Of a stretch of 64,000 nt of DNA, positions 22,974 through 35,100 are shown piece after piece; the stretch's first letter is position 1, and each line of letters starts with the position of its first letter. The DNA comes from Neoscytalidium dimidiatum. Lineage: Eukaryota; Ascomycota; Dothideomycetes; Botryosphaeriales; Botryosphaeriaceae. The DNA lies in the NCBI GenBank assembly GCA_037367355.1, contig CM074698.1, positions 1,922,001 through 1,986,000 of the forward strand, in the 5' to 3' direction. The position numbers and the translations under genes are program-made. The notes below the pieces were generated by a model, which did not search any database, was not told the origin of the DNA, and worked only from the letters and a program-made list of their open reading frames with translations.

Positions 22974-25900
22974 CTACCTCACGCTTTCATGCTCATCATC
23001 TGTTTCAATTCCACTCTCTCCCTCATGATCGCTTCGCCCGTACGTCACCGTAATCCTCGTCCTCAAATCCTTATCCACAGGCACCCACACCACCTCCGCC
23101 CGACACCCCTCATCCCTCTCCCTCCTTACCACCAATCCCTCCCTCCCTTCCACTTCCACCTCAACCTCAACCTCTCCCATCACCGTCCCCTCGTCGTGCC
23201 ACACCACCACCCTATACTCACCTCCAACATCCCGCCTCACCCTCTCCTCCCCATACCCATCCCACCCCGTCCCCACCTCCACCACCCTCTCCCTCTCCCC
23301 CTCCCTAATCCACTGCGTCACATCCACCCGCCGGAACTCACTCGCCGCGCCCTCATCCCCATACGCATCGTTCGCCCGCGCCCCAACCGCCGCATCCGCA
23401 TCCACCACGCCGCCCGCCGGCAGCGCCGCGAAGTACTCCGCGCCCGGCGCGCTCGCGCGCGACACGCCGTCGTCGATGTAGCTCGCGTACGCGTAGCCGC
23501 GCTCGCCGTTCGCGGCGCCGGGGTACACGTGGAACGTCAGCAGGTTCGGCGACACCGCAGGAACACCTTCCCCGTCGTGGTCGCGCGTCGCGTCGGGCAC
23601 GCACGCGCGGACGAGGATCTGCGGGACGACGGCGCCCGCGCGCACGTACATGGGGCATGCGTACGGCAGCTGCGCGGCGTCGGGGCTGAGGCGGCAGTCG
23701 TACGAGACGAGCGTGCCGCCGGGCACGCGCGGGAGCAGCGCGACGCCGCCGGGGCCGGACGGCGACGGCGTCGGGCGCAGGTTCAGCGCGTACCACCACG
23801 ACGATGCCGTCGTCCCCGCCGAGGGCAGGTAGACGGCCCGGCGCGCGGTGCCGGGCGTCAGGCACGGCGCCACGAGCAGGGACGGCCCGGCCAGGTACTG
23901 CGTGCTGGCGTACGGCGCGTTGTGGGTGAGGAGCGAGGCGTCGTGCGGGTCGGACAGGGGCAGCGGCCGCGCGACGGGGAGGCCGGTGATGGTGCTCGAG
24001 AAGAGGGCGTCGTAGAGGAGCTGGAGGAGGCTGTAGCGCAGGTGGACGTAGTAGCGGCAGGTGGGGAGGACGGCGGCCCAGGCGTCGCGCTCGTGCGGGG
24101 GGATGGCGTGCGCGTTGGCGAGGTAGTGCTCGTGGTAGGCGTAGGGCTCTTGGAAGAGCTTTTTGTCGTGGTCGCGCGGGTGGGAGGGCCGGTCGGGGAA
24201 CGGCTCGTGCCGGCCGCTGTAGTGGTTTCTGTTGCGTGTCAGCTGTTTGTTGGAAGCTATTGGGATTTTCTCTCGTGGTGCACACCGGAACCATGGCAGG
24301 AGGCTGTTCGCGCAGTACCACCGGGTGAGCAGCTCGGGATTGGCGAAGTTCGACTCCCCGAGGGCGAGCTCGAAGCCCCCGACGTCGGCGCCTGCTACCG
24401 TCATGCCTGAAAGTCCGAGGGAGAGGACCTGGGAAATTGAAACTTGTAGAAACTCCCAAGTCGACGCGTTGTCGCCTGTCCAGAGCCCTGCGTAGCGTTG
24501 CGCACCGGCGAAGCTGCCCCTTCCAATGATGAAGTTGCGCTTCCCTTTCCGGCTCTCTAGTTTCTTGAGTCCTTTGAAGGTGGCCTTGTGCAGATTCAGG
24601 CTATAAAGTGACCAGATTTCGATGGCTGTCTTCAGCTCCTCTTTCTCGGCAGCGGTGGGATTGCTCATCCTCCTGCGGCGCTGTTCTCCTCGCCAACTAT
24701 CCGAGTCAAGCAGAAGGCGGAATGGCCATGACTTCATGTCGCCATATGCTTCGCCAATGCAGGGGGACGTCATATCTTGCCAGACGAACTCCAAGCCTGC
24801 GTCGAAGAGATCCTTGTACTGTTTGCCCCACCAGTCCCGAGTGCGCTTGCTGTTCAGATTCGGGTAGTGGCCTGGAGCCCCTTGACCATCTCCGTATGAA
24901 ACGCCTCCGTGGAATGGGACTGACTTGTTGAAGTGAGCTTCGAAGTCGTAATCATCAGGGTAAGGCCTCTGATCCACTGTGTTGGGATTGGTGAAGTAGA
25001 GATCTGCATTTCCATATTGCATGTATCTTTGATCATGGCATGTCGGCGCGGACGGATCGATATCCCTTCTGTCCAGAACAAAGTGCTTCCCAGCCAGACC
25101 CTCGTTCAGAGAGGAATAAGAAGGGTCCGGAGTGCAATTGATGACTGGCGTGATATTGGTGCTACACCGCACACCTTGTTTCCTCAGCGCGGTGAACATT
25201 TTCTCAGGTTCAGGGAACCTGTCCCTGTCAATTGTGAACGTGCGATATCCTCTTTGCATATCAACGTCGATATGCATCCCGTCCAGCGGGATGTCGTACT
25301 CGCGGTATTTACGGACCGCCTCTTCTACCTTCCACTGCCGGTCGTAACCATAGCAACCCTGGTGATTTCCCAGAACGTATCGAGGCATCAGGCTCGGTTT
25401 CCCAATCAGAGAGGTGTACAGTCTCGTGAGTTCCGAGATGGTGTTGCCGGCCATGAACACTCCTTGGAAGCTGTTGAATCTGGTTGCGATACGGAAAGAG
25501 CTGTTGTCAGTTTTCCCGACGTCCAGACAAATTTGGGAGTAATTGTCGATGAAGGTCGCTACCTGTGACATGTACCCAGGATGCCTGTTGACCTCAATCC
25601 AAAACGGCTCGGAGTGGTACAGCGGTTCGGCCGCTTCCTCGGGACCCCTTGCATACAAATTGTTGTACCGCATGTTGTCGAAATCTAAACGAATGTTAGG
25701 TCATGCAATGGTCCGAAGGTGTTCAATTATCATCTTACTGAAGTAATTGAGGTATATGTTGTCTTTGAACAGTTCCTTCCCTCCCTGCCCGCCAAAGCCC
25801 ATATATTTTGCCTGAGGTTGCTTCTCGACAGACAATATTGTAGACCGTCCATCGTGTTGCAGAGGATTTTTCGTAGTTTGCCAGATGATTGCTCTGCCAG

Positions 25901-26544
25901 GGCCTGGGATGTCCACAGGGATTTTTCCGTGAGCAGAGATTCCAGAAGAGGATGCAATCTTGATTGTCCGGACAGCACTTATTCTGAACGGACTTCGTTG
26001 AATCCACAACTCAACGACGGGATACCGCCTTCCTCTGGATACAATCACAGACCGTAGAATGAAATGCGTGACATGGGTCGGGTCGAATTCCACATCCCAG
26101 ACGATATCTTCTGCAGTATCAAGTATGCGGGTGAGTTTCGAAAGTCTTCCTTCCAAGAACGTTCTCCTACAGCGTTGTAAGCGGAACGTACATCCGAAAC
26201 TCTTCAGCTATAGGCTCGAGCACTTACGTGTTCCAGTCTGTAAATTCTGAGCCTTTGCGGTGGTCAGGACAGAACTGTATTCTCCATACGAGAGGACGTA
26301 TGAACTGAACAAGTATTATGGAATCATCATTAAGACGAAAGATTCGACCATGATGGCAAACAGCGTTCCTTGTCTTGTCCTCGGTGAATTGATCTTCAGG
26401 TTTGTATGTGACCGAAGATGGTTGATATTTACCATGGAATGACTCAAAGAAGTCGTCCGCGGGTATGAATCGGTACGGGTCACGGTGCTTCGGGTGCTCA
26501 CCGTCTCCAGAAGTATGCGTGTTGTCCTGGCCGGTCCACGGCAT
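22974..26544 (-). CDS. Alpha-1,4-glucan lyase (GH31)
   Basis: Exons 26544-26228, 26166-25739, 25684-24286 and 24228-22974 encode 1132 residues. Exo-alpha-1,4-glucan lyase (EC 4.2.2.13) cleaves glycogen, starch or maltosaccharides from the non-reducing end by elimination, giving 1,5-anhydrofructose. GH31 features are clear: NYFNFDNMRYN, LGNHQGCYGYD (about 353-362), HIDVDMQ, the nucleophile region VWQDMTSP with Asp552, and the second acidic site WTGDNAS (Asp653). The NHQGCYGYD and WQDMTSP wording is that of fungal and red-algal lyases rather than alpha-glucosidases, and the lyase length (about 1050-1100) also fits. No signal peptide is seen, so it should act on intracellular glycogen. The last intron (57 bases, open in frame) is removed because it restores LPWFRNHYSGRH. 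Lyase rather than hydrolase activity is inferred from motifs. Confidence 0.83.
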
Positions 26545-28097
26545 CGTGGAAATTTAAAAGAGAATGGCAGCAACAGGTGCTATGAATCGGAACTAATGAG
26601 TGAATATAGAACAATAGCTGAAGCTAGGGAACGCCAACGCTTGATGCTTTAAAGACACATGATGCGTGTAATGATGAGTAGAAAACACACTGCCTAAGGC
26701 ATGGTACACAAAAAGAAAGCGGTGTGGACTCGTGCTGCATATAACGGCCTCAGCTAGATATTCTGACTCGAGACAGGGGGGTCGCTTGGAACACGCTGCT
26801 GGAAGCACGCACGTGAAGCTATCCTTTTCCAGCTAGACCCGCCGCCGAAAGCCGGGCCAGATCTAGATTCACAACCATATCTCACGGCGAGAGGCCCCTG
26901 AATGCGGGCCACTTTGAAGCCGATATCCGACGATTCCGGATTTCCTGAAGATGCAAAGGGGAATGTCCTCCGTGTTTGCGGTTATGACCGGAGAAGTGTT
27001 ACTGTTCACTGGAGGTGATTGTGGTACGTCTCTTGCTACACCAGAGCCACAGAACGCACGGACCGAAAACTGACTCCTGCCAACTCTGCGAGCAATCCGC
27101 GGGCAAATCTATAACAAATGCTGATTTTTGCGTATGTTCGGAAATAACCAATAGAGTATAGGCGGCTTGTTTACCAGGCATGATGTTGATACGGCTTGCA
27201 TACGTGGGACAGACCGGGAGAAGTAACGGCGGAGTGGTCCAAATGAATCCAGCTGTTGCACTCGCACTGCTTAGAAGTGACTTTCTGTAAATTTGTTTTT
27301 TTGTCCAGCCTGCATGGTCACCGATCTCGTCACATACCTGACTTCTAAGGGAGAGTGGTCTTCAGGTCATGAACATATGGGAGGTCAGCCTGCCACGCAC
27401 TGGTGGATTAAGGGGTATACTCAGAACAATCCCATCGGACTACGCTCGGGCAGAGTGAGATAACGAATGGGCTGACTGTCGGGACGACTAACGATGCCGC
27501 AATTCTGCTCTGATCAATCAGTATAGCCGTTCTTTCCACGCACAGCCCCATTGCTCATTCCAAAATTAAGCGGTCCCCACATTTGCCTTCTTCGTCACCG
27601 CCACATCCTGCACGTACTGTGTGGTCTCAGTCAGCCTCATAGCTCTTGCGTCCTGCCTAGAAATTCTTTGAGTTCTGCGCTTTTGGCGGAAGTTTTCTTG
27701 AAGGAGGAAGCTAATGTACTGAGCAAGACGAATATCACTTCGCAGCGAATAGTCGGTAAGCCAAGCAAGACAAAGGTAACAGAACATAAACACGTCGAAC
27801 TTTCACTGAGAAAAGGAGATCTGACTTTGGGAAATGAAAGTTGAAAAAGATTGCCTTCTCCAGGTTTGGGCAGAACTCGATTGTTTCCATAACGCCGCCT
27901 TATGCTTTTGTTATCCCCATTGAAACTCCACTACTCTTGACGCACGGCCTGAAATACTCCCACGTGTTGTTTTCATCCTCCTTTTTTCCGCAATTCTGGG
28001 CCGAAACAAGCCTAAACTTGGCCATATTTCCCCTGTGGCGAGCATTGCAGCCAGGGTATCATAGACAGTCGACTGTACGTATCGTGGAAGATTTGAC
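26545..28097. other. Intergenic between glucan lyase and NIP7
   Basis: About 1.55 kb containing the glucan lyase promoter and the NIP7 3' region. Small frames on both strands show no family features. No RNA gene was seen. Confidence 0.45.
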
Positions 28098-28720
28098 TCA
28101 TGTGGTGGTGAAGAGTGTATCTTCCTCTCTTAGGTACTCTCCAATATCGGCCTGTCTGAAAGTAGCAATGCCAGTAGGGTCAAGACGACGTGCCTCGGCG
28201 GTCGAACGGGCAGTGACACCAAAACCCTTAGAGCAATAGTCAGCAATTCATCTCTGGTTATCAGACAGGTCGGAGCGACACTTACCAGCGGGGTGTCGTC
28301 CATGGAGTAGACCACAACACCCTGGTGCTCCGGGCAGTCTTCGCTCCAGCGACCAACATGTGCCTTCAACACATTGCCGCCGTACAGGAAGGGCATCTCG
28401 CCGTTGGGCTTGATCCAAACCTTGTAGCGTGCGTGCGGAGCAATGGCGTCGAGAGCAGTAATGTGCAGGCGAAATTTTCCGGTTTTGGTGAACTTGCCAA
28501 TGCAAGTACCGAGCGAAAGCAGGTTCGGGCGGGCGACGCTGGTAGCTAGGTTGGCGATGCTCTCGCGCACGTAGTAGACGCGGTTGTGTTGGATGCGGAA
28601 CACATGGCGGTCGTTGTCGGTAGCGTTGGGGGGCGCGATCAGATGGTTCAGCGAGCGGCCGGTGTAATTTGCGAGCTTTGTGAAGAGCGTCTGGGTCTCT
28701 GTATCTGTGAGGGGCCGCAT
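28098..28720 (-). CDS. NIP7: 60S ribosome subunit biogenesis protein NIP7
   Basis: Two exons, 28720-28286 and 28226-28098, give 187 residues (yeast 181). NIP7 binds pre-60S particles and is needed for 27S rRNA processing. The start [19 protein letters not shown] and the stretch [20 protein letters not shown] are the Nip7 N-domain. The C-terminal PUA domain (about 95-175) shows [38 protein letters not shown] and the end [11 protein letters not shown]. The intron lies between TPL and GFGV. It diverges from NOC3, another pre-60S factor, with 181 bases between the starts. Confidence 0.95.
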
Positions 28721-28901
28721 GGTGAAGAGTCTGTGTGAGACAGTGATAGAGGTGCTGCGGGCGACGATGCGGAGGAGAGCGTCCAACTTTTTGTCGGGGC
28801 TTGGCGCGACAAACTCCGATCCGCGCCCCAAAAAATTCCTGGGCCTGCGCAAGCTTGATAGTCTCAGCATCCAAAAACGCCCGTTGCGGTCCCCACTCCT
28901 T
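28721..28901. promoter_or_regulatory. Bidirectional promoter NIP7 / NOC3
   Basis: Only 181 bases separate the two start codons, so both promoters must lie in or around this segment. It contains GC-rich blocks (TCGGGGCTTGGCGCGAC) and no TATA box, as is usual for ribosome-assembly genes. Co-regulation is inferred from the shared spacer and the shared pathway. Confidence 0.65.
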
Positions 28902-30956
28902 ATGGCTCGCCTACCCGTCGCGAAAAGACGTCGTCTGTCGCCTCCCGATGAGGACGACTCCGCCAGCGACTCGCCCGGTCGCTCCCACGCGAAGTCGAGC
29001 TTTGCTACCTCCAAGTGGGACCTCGAACAAGACTACGAAAACCGTCCCCGCTCGTTGAATAGAAAAAAGGAAGCCAACCGCTTGCCTATCAAGACTCAGG
29101 ATGGTCGCATCGAACATGTGCAGGCTCCCGAGCCTGAGAAGCAGCCAGAAGAGGAAGAAGAGGACGACGACAGCTTTCTCGGAACAAGCAGCGACGAGGA
29201 CGGCGAGCAAGAGCAGGAGGATAGTGAGGAGGTACAGGAGGAGATACCCAAAAAATCAGCACGGCAGCAGATCATTGAGGCCAAGGAGGAACTTGCTCGT
29301 CTCGCTGAGTTGATCAATGAGGGACCAGAAGAGCACATTGGTGTCCTGAAGCAGCTCGCAGCCCTCGCAGCCTCTGACAATCTCACCGTCAAGAAATTGG
29401 CTCTTGCGACTCAGGCAGCCGTATATAAGGATATCATTCCCGGCTACCGTATCCGCCCTCTGAGTGAAGATGCGATGAAGGAGAAACTGTCCAAGGAGGT
29501 CCGACAATTACGCAATTTTGAACAGGCCCTCGTTCATGGCTACCAAGACTACATCCGAGACCTGGCACAGTGCGCCAAGGGTAGTAAACCTGGAGCGTCG
29601 GATGGTGTTGCTGGCCTAGCCACAGTTGCCATTAGCTGCGCGTGTAATCTGCTCACCTCCGTTCCGCATTTCAACTTCCGCGGCGACATTCTCAAGATCC
29701 TTGTCGACAAGTTGAGTACCAAAGCAGTTGATGCAGACTTTGTCAGGTGCCGGGAAACTTTAGAGAAGGTCTTCGAAGGGGATGAAGATGGCAACGTCTC
29801 CCTGGACGCCGTCACAATGATTACGAAAATGATCAAGGGCCGCAATTACAATGTCCACGAGAGTGTACTGAATACTTTCCTGCACCTCCGTCTTCTGTCC
29901 GAATTCTCATCAAAAGGTTCATATGATAAGATCGATAAGCCAGAGGATGGGAAACCTAAAGGCAAGAAGCCCAAAGAGAAGCGAGAGTTCCGCACCAAGA
30001 AGCAGCGCAAGATCATGAAGGAGCAAAAGGCCATTGAAAAAGAGATGAAGGAGGCCGATGCTGCGGTGAGCCACGAGGAGCGGGACCGCATGCAAGCAGA
30101 AACGCTGAAATTGGTCTTTGTCACATACTTCCGTATCCTCAAAGCCCGCAGTCCCGCATTGATGGGTGCCGTGCTGGAAGGCCTTGCCCGATACGCCCAC
30201 CTCATCAACCAAGACTTCTTCGGCGACATCCTAGAAGCTCTGAAGGATCTTATCAATGACGCCCGGATCCTTGAAGAAGAAGATATCGACGAAGAAGATG
30301 AAGACTCTATCGGCGCCCGCAATGCAACACGCGAATCCCTCCTCTGCGTCATCACCGCCTTCGCTCTCCTACAAGGGCAAGACGCCAGCAAAGCCGCCTC
30401 AACACTCCATCTGGACCTCAACTTCTTCATCTCCCATCTCTACCGCACTCTATTCCCCGTCAGCCTCAACCCGGACATCGAACTCTCCGCCACCTCGCTC
30501 CATCTTCCCGACCCAAGTGCTCCCCAACATCAGCAGGTCTCGGCCGCGCCAACCAACAAGATCAACATCCAGACTACTACCGTCCTCCTCCTGCGGTCCC
30601 TTTCCTCCGTCCTTCTTCCCGCTACTGCCATTCGGGCGGTTCCGCCTCTCCGCGTAGCGGCTTTCGCGAAGCAGCTCATGACGGCTTCTCTCCAACTGCC
30701 CGAGAAGAGCTGCCTCGCTATGGTCTCGCTGCTTGCAAAGGTGGCAAAAGTGCATGGCAAGAAGATCGCGCCTCTATGGAATACGGAGGAGCGTAGGGGC
30801 GATGGCGTGTTTAGTGCGCTCAGCACGGAGATTGAAAGTAGTAATCCTTTCGCAGCGACGGTGTGGGAGGGTGAGGTGTTGAGGAAGCATTTTTGTCCGA
30901 AGGTCAGGGAGGCAGTGGGATTGGTGGAGAAGGGTGTTTTGGAGGGCATGAAGTAG
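28902..30956 (+). CDS. NOC3: Nucleolar complex protein 3 (NOC3)
   Basis: A single exon of 684 residues (yeast Noc3 is 663). Noc3 pairs with Noc2 in pre-60S maturation and export and has also been linked to pre-replication complexes. The start MARLPVAKRRRLSPPDEDD was preferred over an upstream in-frame ATG at 28680 because that one would overlap NIP7. The N-terminus is basic then acidic (EEEEEDDDSFLG). A conserved NOC3p domain (about 115-210: KKSARQQIIEAKEELARLAE, EEHIGVLKQLAALA) follows. A Lys-rich linker with KPKEKREFRTKKQRKIMKE sits near 350-370, and the CBF/Mak21-type repeat region covers about 390-640. The ORF is intact. Confidence 0.94.
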   Translation: MARLPVAKRRRLSPPDEDDSASDSPGRSHAKSSFATSKWDLEQDYENRPRSLNRKKEANRLPIKTQDGRIEHVQAPEPEKQPEEEEEDDDSFLGTSSDEDGEQEQEDSEEVQEEIPKKSARQQIIEAKEELARLAELINEGPEEHIGVLKQLAALAASDNLTVKKLALATQAAVYKDIIPGYRIRPLSEDAMKEKLSKEVRQLRNFEQALVHGYQDYIRDLAQCAKGSKPGASDGVAGLATVAISCACNLLTSVPHFNFRGDILKILVDKLSTKAVDADFVRCRETLEKVFEGDEDGNVSLDAVTMITKMIKGRNYNVHESVLNTFLHLRLLSEFSSKGSYDKIDKPEDGKPKGKKPKEKREFRTKKQRKIMKEQKAIEKEMKEADAAVSHEERDRMQAETLKLVFVTYFRILKARSPALMGAVLEGLARYAHLINQDFFGDILEALKDLINDARILEEEDIDEEDEDSIGARNATRESLLCVITAFALLQGQDASKAASTLHLDLNFFISHLYRTLFPVSLNPDIELSATSLHLPDPSAPQHQQVSAAPTNKINIQTTTVLLLRSLSSVLLPATAIRAVPPLRVAAFAKQLMTASLQLPEKSCLAMVSLLAKVAKVHGKKIAPLWNTEERRGDGVFSALSTEIESSNPFAATVWEGEVLRKHFCPKVREAVGLVEKGVLEGMK

Positions 30957-31221
30957 AGATAGGTTGGTTTTGTTTGGGGAGAGTGAGATCTCTAAGATGG
31001 CTCGAGGATGGCAGTATAGAATAGGCATGGGTACCTTCTTTGGCCTTTCGGCGCCAACAATTTAGCTGTTCTGACCTCCCTTCTCGTCTCCTCTGCCCCT
31101 AGCATTAGACATTCCTGATCTACATCGTCTCATGTAATTCAGAGCCTTTCACCCCATCTCATTGCCCTCCGGCGGCCGCCACCCCACGCAGCGCCCTACC
31201 CACGACATCCTCCGCCGTCAT
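30957..31221. other. Short convergent spacer after NOC3
   Basis: 265 bases between the NOC3 stop and the end of the regulator remnant. Nothing is recognised. Confidence 0.4.
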
Positions 31222-32106
31222 TTACCTCGGCCACTCCAGCCACGCCTGCCACTCCTCGTCCACAAGCCTCCCCTCCAGCACCTGCCCCCACATCCGCTCG
31301 CTCCACCCTCTCAGGTTCTACCGGTCCTCGCAGCACTGCACCAACCCCACAAAATGTCCTAGGATCACCAGCGCCACCGGATGCGCCTCCAACACCCTGT
31401 CCCGGAAATCGTACCTGAAAACACGTTAGTGGGGAAAGGTTGCTATCCCTCTGGCACGGGGGGAGGGAAGGGGGAGATACCACGTACGGCAGTATCGTCG
31501 GCCACGCCCACGCGGGCGAGCGCGTCGAGCGCGTCGAGGCAGGATGAGCGTGCTTTTTCGCTATCGGCATCATCATCGTCGTCGGCGTCGGCGTCGGCGC
31601 CGTCGTTGGATGCAGTGTCGACCGAGGTGTGCAGCTGGGCGAGGCGCGCGGTCTCGGCCGGGTTGGTCGTGGGCACGAAGGACATCGGGACCTTGAGGAT
31701 GTCGTGCATCGGGCCTTGCTTGATCCAGATCCAGGTTGGCGGCTTGAAGAACTGGATCTGAATGCCTGATGTAGAGTGGGTGAGTTTTTTGGGGGGTGCT
31801 TCTTGATTATTTAGAAGGGAAACAAATTCTTTTCTTTTCTTGTATTTGGAACGTTTGTTGCTATAGTATTCGAGGACTGTGGATGCTGTGACGCAATGAG
31901 ATTAGTTCTTTGCTTACCTTGGCCGAGGGTGAGAAGATGTCCGAGCTCCTGGAGGTCGAGAGGTGGTGCGTCGAGATCTGCTGCGGTGTCATTGGCGATG
32001 GAGAAGAATTCGTATCTGATGGCCATATAAGAGAGGATGAACAACTCCGTGCAGTCCTTTTCCGTGGCAGAGAGATTGCCTTCGCGGAGAATGGGAGTGC
32101 ATTGTC
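31222..32106 (-). pseudogene. Upc2-like Zn(II)2Cys6 regulator, C-terminal remnant
   Basis: Three exon-like blocks on the minus strand (32106-31918, 31765-31488 and 31414-31222) read like the C-terminal half of sterol-uptake (Upc2) type fungal regulators: KDCTELFILSYMAIRYEFF, then FFKPPTWIWIKQGPMHDIL, then HPVALVILGHFVGLVQCC. Three breaks are visible. The frame ends in a TAG at 31320-31318, where the family normally has Trp, yet the frame beyond it still reads LRGWSERMWGQVLEGRLVDEEWQAWLEWPR to a TAA at 31224-31222. No GT-AG pair joining blocks two and three keeps the frame. No Zn-cluster N-terminus is found upstream, where the gene-poor block begins. It could instead be a short C-terminal-only gene, but that would not explain the conserved read-through. 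Confidence 0.62.
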
Positions 32107-35100
32107 CTTAAAAAGCGCAAGATTTGGTGTGTGTACAGACATGCGCAGTGCATCGCGCCGGGGCGGGTCAAGCAGAGTTTACACTGAATTTAAACTTGCC
32201 GAGGAAAGTGCATACAGAGGTCAGTCAGCTCGGCTTCTTTACTCCCAGGTCTCCGACTTGCAATGCTTTACCCTTTATAATTCAACTGTTACTTATTCTC
32301 TACTAACTATTACTTGCGAAAGAAAGGCGCGGTATTTTGGAGGCAGCCGGTGGACGAGCGGATCTGACCGACCTCTGTACTGCCTAATCCTCTCGCCAAG
32401 ACGCTTGCGCCAAGTGTCTTCTTCTCTACGCCTTATCTTATGAAGTCTCGCTTCAAGAGCGTATAGATTGTTCTATGTCAATAGGAGCCGTATTCCCAGG
32501 CGTTTCTCTATTCCCGTTGCCGAGCCCATTGATCCATCTCCCGGTAAGCACTACATCCTATCCCAACTCCGAGATGTGATAGCACATCCAGCACATATAA
32601 GCGACTGCGAGTCGATAGTGTCATTTCCAATTAGTGACACTGTTGTGACCATTCTAAGATTATCGCCTTCTGTACGTTCATCGCATATGAAGGAGTGAAC
32701 GTCGACACGTTTGAGCTGTACACGTCTGGTGCGTACAGAAAGTACACGACAAGTGCAGCAATGCTATTGGCAGAAAATTTCTTGGCATCACTTCCGAGCA
32801 TGGTCTGCTGTGAGTTTAGTCCCAGACTGATTAAAGTGTTCACGTCCGGTACCGAAGGAAAGGTAGTCTATTATCCTGAGTCTGCGAGCGCTCGCATGTC
32901 GCTTTCATCGCAGTGCCGTAGGGATAGTTCGGTGCTTCCTCAGAAAGCCTATCCGCCGAAGATTCGACGACGAATATAACACTTACACCGTGGAGACATT
33001 CTATGAGAGGGGTGAGCGGCAATGTTCTGGTATTGCCCATTATACTTCGCCACCATCTACGAGGGTGAGCCAGATGGAATGCGCGATAAGATTCCTCCCA
33101 TTGTTCCAGTGGTAAAATGGGTCTTTCCTTGAGTAAGAAGATGACGACAGCTTTTTGTGTCTATAGAAACTCTCTTGGAGACCAGTCAGCGACAGCAGAT
33201 TCATTATTGTCTAAACTTTCAAGGACGCTCAAGAGTGCGTCCTTATATATTTTCGGTGCCGAGTAAGTGCCATAGGCCTGGGTAAGAAGTGGTTGAACAG
33301 GGTGCTGAAAGTCCCAAATATAAAGCTTCTTTGATAGATTACCGACTTCTGGCGTTTTCGGCTCTCCCGCAGATCTTAGGCTCGGGCACCTTATGCGCTC
33401 AGATAACGGTTTTGGTGAAAAGAAGTAGGTGAGATTACCCTAGAAAGTGGACCACCTGAGATGTGGAATCCTTCTGGAAATGTGAACTGGTTGCAAAGTG
33501 TATGAATGAGGGTTGGACTCAGCCCCAGAAGGTCACGCTCGGTCATGATAGCTCGGGGCAGGAAGAGACAGCTACGGGCTAACAAAACATACGAAAGTAC
33601 AGAAGACTGGATAACCGCGCGAGTATTCATCAGTCGCCAATCTGTTATGGGCTCACGAGATGCTTCCCAGCTGATCGGCAGCCATCCGCTGAGAAATCAC
33701 TACAATCTGCCTTTGGTCAGCATGCCCTCATTCTCCACCGCCAGACCCACAGCTTCTACCTGGGCATATTATAAAACGACACATGCACCTCTGGCAACCC
33801 CTCCTGCAGCCGATGGTCTCAATGCGAACAAGAATCGGGTCATATTGTGGATCTTACAGGCGGATACTTTTATGTGCCCTCAAAGAGATGGCGCTTTGTC
33901 CAAATACGTGGGATCACGCGATCGATATGAACACACGGGCGGCTGATATTTCAGTTGCAATTACTTTCTGTCGCTCAATAAGCTCCCAGGATATGAGAGT
34001 GAACAAACTTCAGGTGGGCACTAAGCCGTTTGGGAGGATCTTGAAATTCTAAGCCGCGACCGTCTTAGCAAGTCCTCTGAATCTGGACATTGTTACAAGA
34101 CTGTGAGAGATCAAGGTGGACGAGATCGGAGGAGTGTGCAGTCCGCCGCTTGCTAGTAGCTTAAATTCAGGGTCATTGAGCTTATCAATGCGCTTGCATG
34201 AATCGACAGCCTTTAAGGCTAAGTATGGCAAGGGCAAATTAACCGTCAGGAAATTCTTGCACAACGTTGTTATAGGACCTCGAGGATCGAAATCTGCGCT
34301 GCCGAAACCCTCGAGCCGGCATGATCCATTTACCAATCTTTCGCAGAATGGAACAACTGCTGACTGCGGTGTGTTTACGCCATTTTTTTTTTTTTTGAAT
34401 TGCTGCCATGAGATATGACATCAAGGTTGACCGCGAAGCCGCCATCGATGCTGTTAGGTCACGATCGTTTATTGCAATTCGCGGAGAGTTACATGTCACA
34501 AAAAGGCTACTTGTAGACTGAAAATCTGACAGAGAGCAGGAAAACACAGCACCACAAAGGCTAGATCGCTATAATGTATTTCATCGTACAGGACAATACG
34601 GGATGGGATACCATGGTCTGGATTTCGAATTCTCAACTTGTCTGCAGCAAGGACTTTTCGCATCTGGTCAGACGATCTCGCTACACGACGACTCGGCTCT
34701 CAACTGGTGCGTCCAAACTCCCATTATTTCTTGTTGAGATAGTGACTGGACCCAATCATAAGTTGGCAAAGTCTGTGGTCTGGATTATTTCTTCTCAACA
34801 GAGGGTTTAGGATGGCGAAGCGATTACAAGCCGGTAGTGCATTTAATTCTCGGAAAAACTCTGACGAGTGACCCATCGCGCTCGTTCCTCCCTCACCGCC
34901 GACAGATTACTTCAAGCACCCCTTCAGATGATGAAGAGCACCAGAGAAGATGAATAACCACCGGTCCTTCTTATGTCTCTCCAATCTCTTTCCATAATTC
35001 CCGTCTTCGCCAAGACACGGCTCGGGGCACGCGCCCGCCTCCCCGGCATGCAGATGTATATACCATCAACGCCATTCAACTACCCTCAGCTCCATTCTGC

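Noticed and set aside
22989..24410. 473-codon plus-strand open frame
   Set aside because: Antisense to the glucan lyase; Pro/His then Arg/Ala/Gly bias, with no domain.
20000..26544. Secondary-metabolite cluster around the P450
   Set aside because: No PKS, NRPS, terpene cyclase or dedicated regulator is near; a P450 next to a glucan lyase is not enough.
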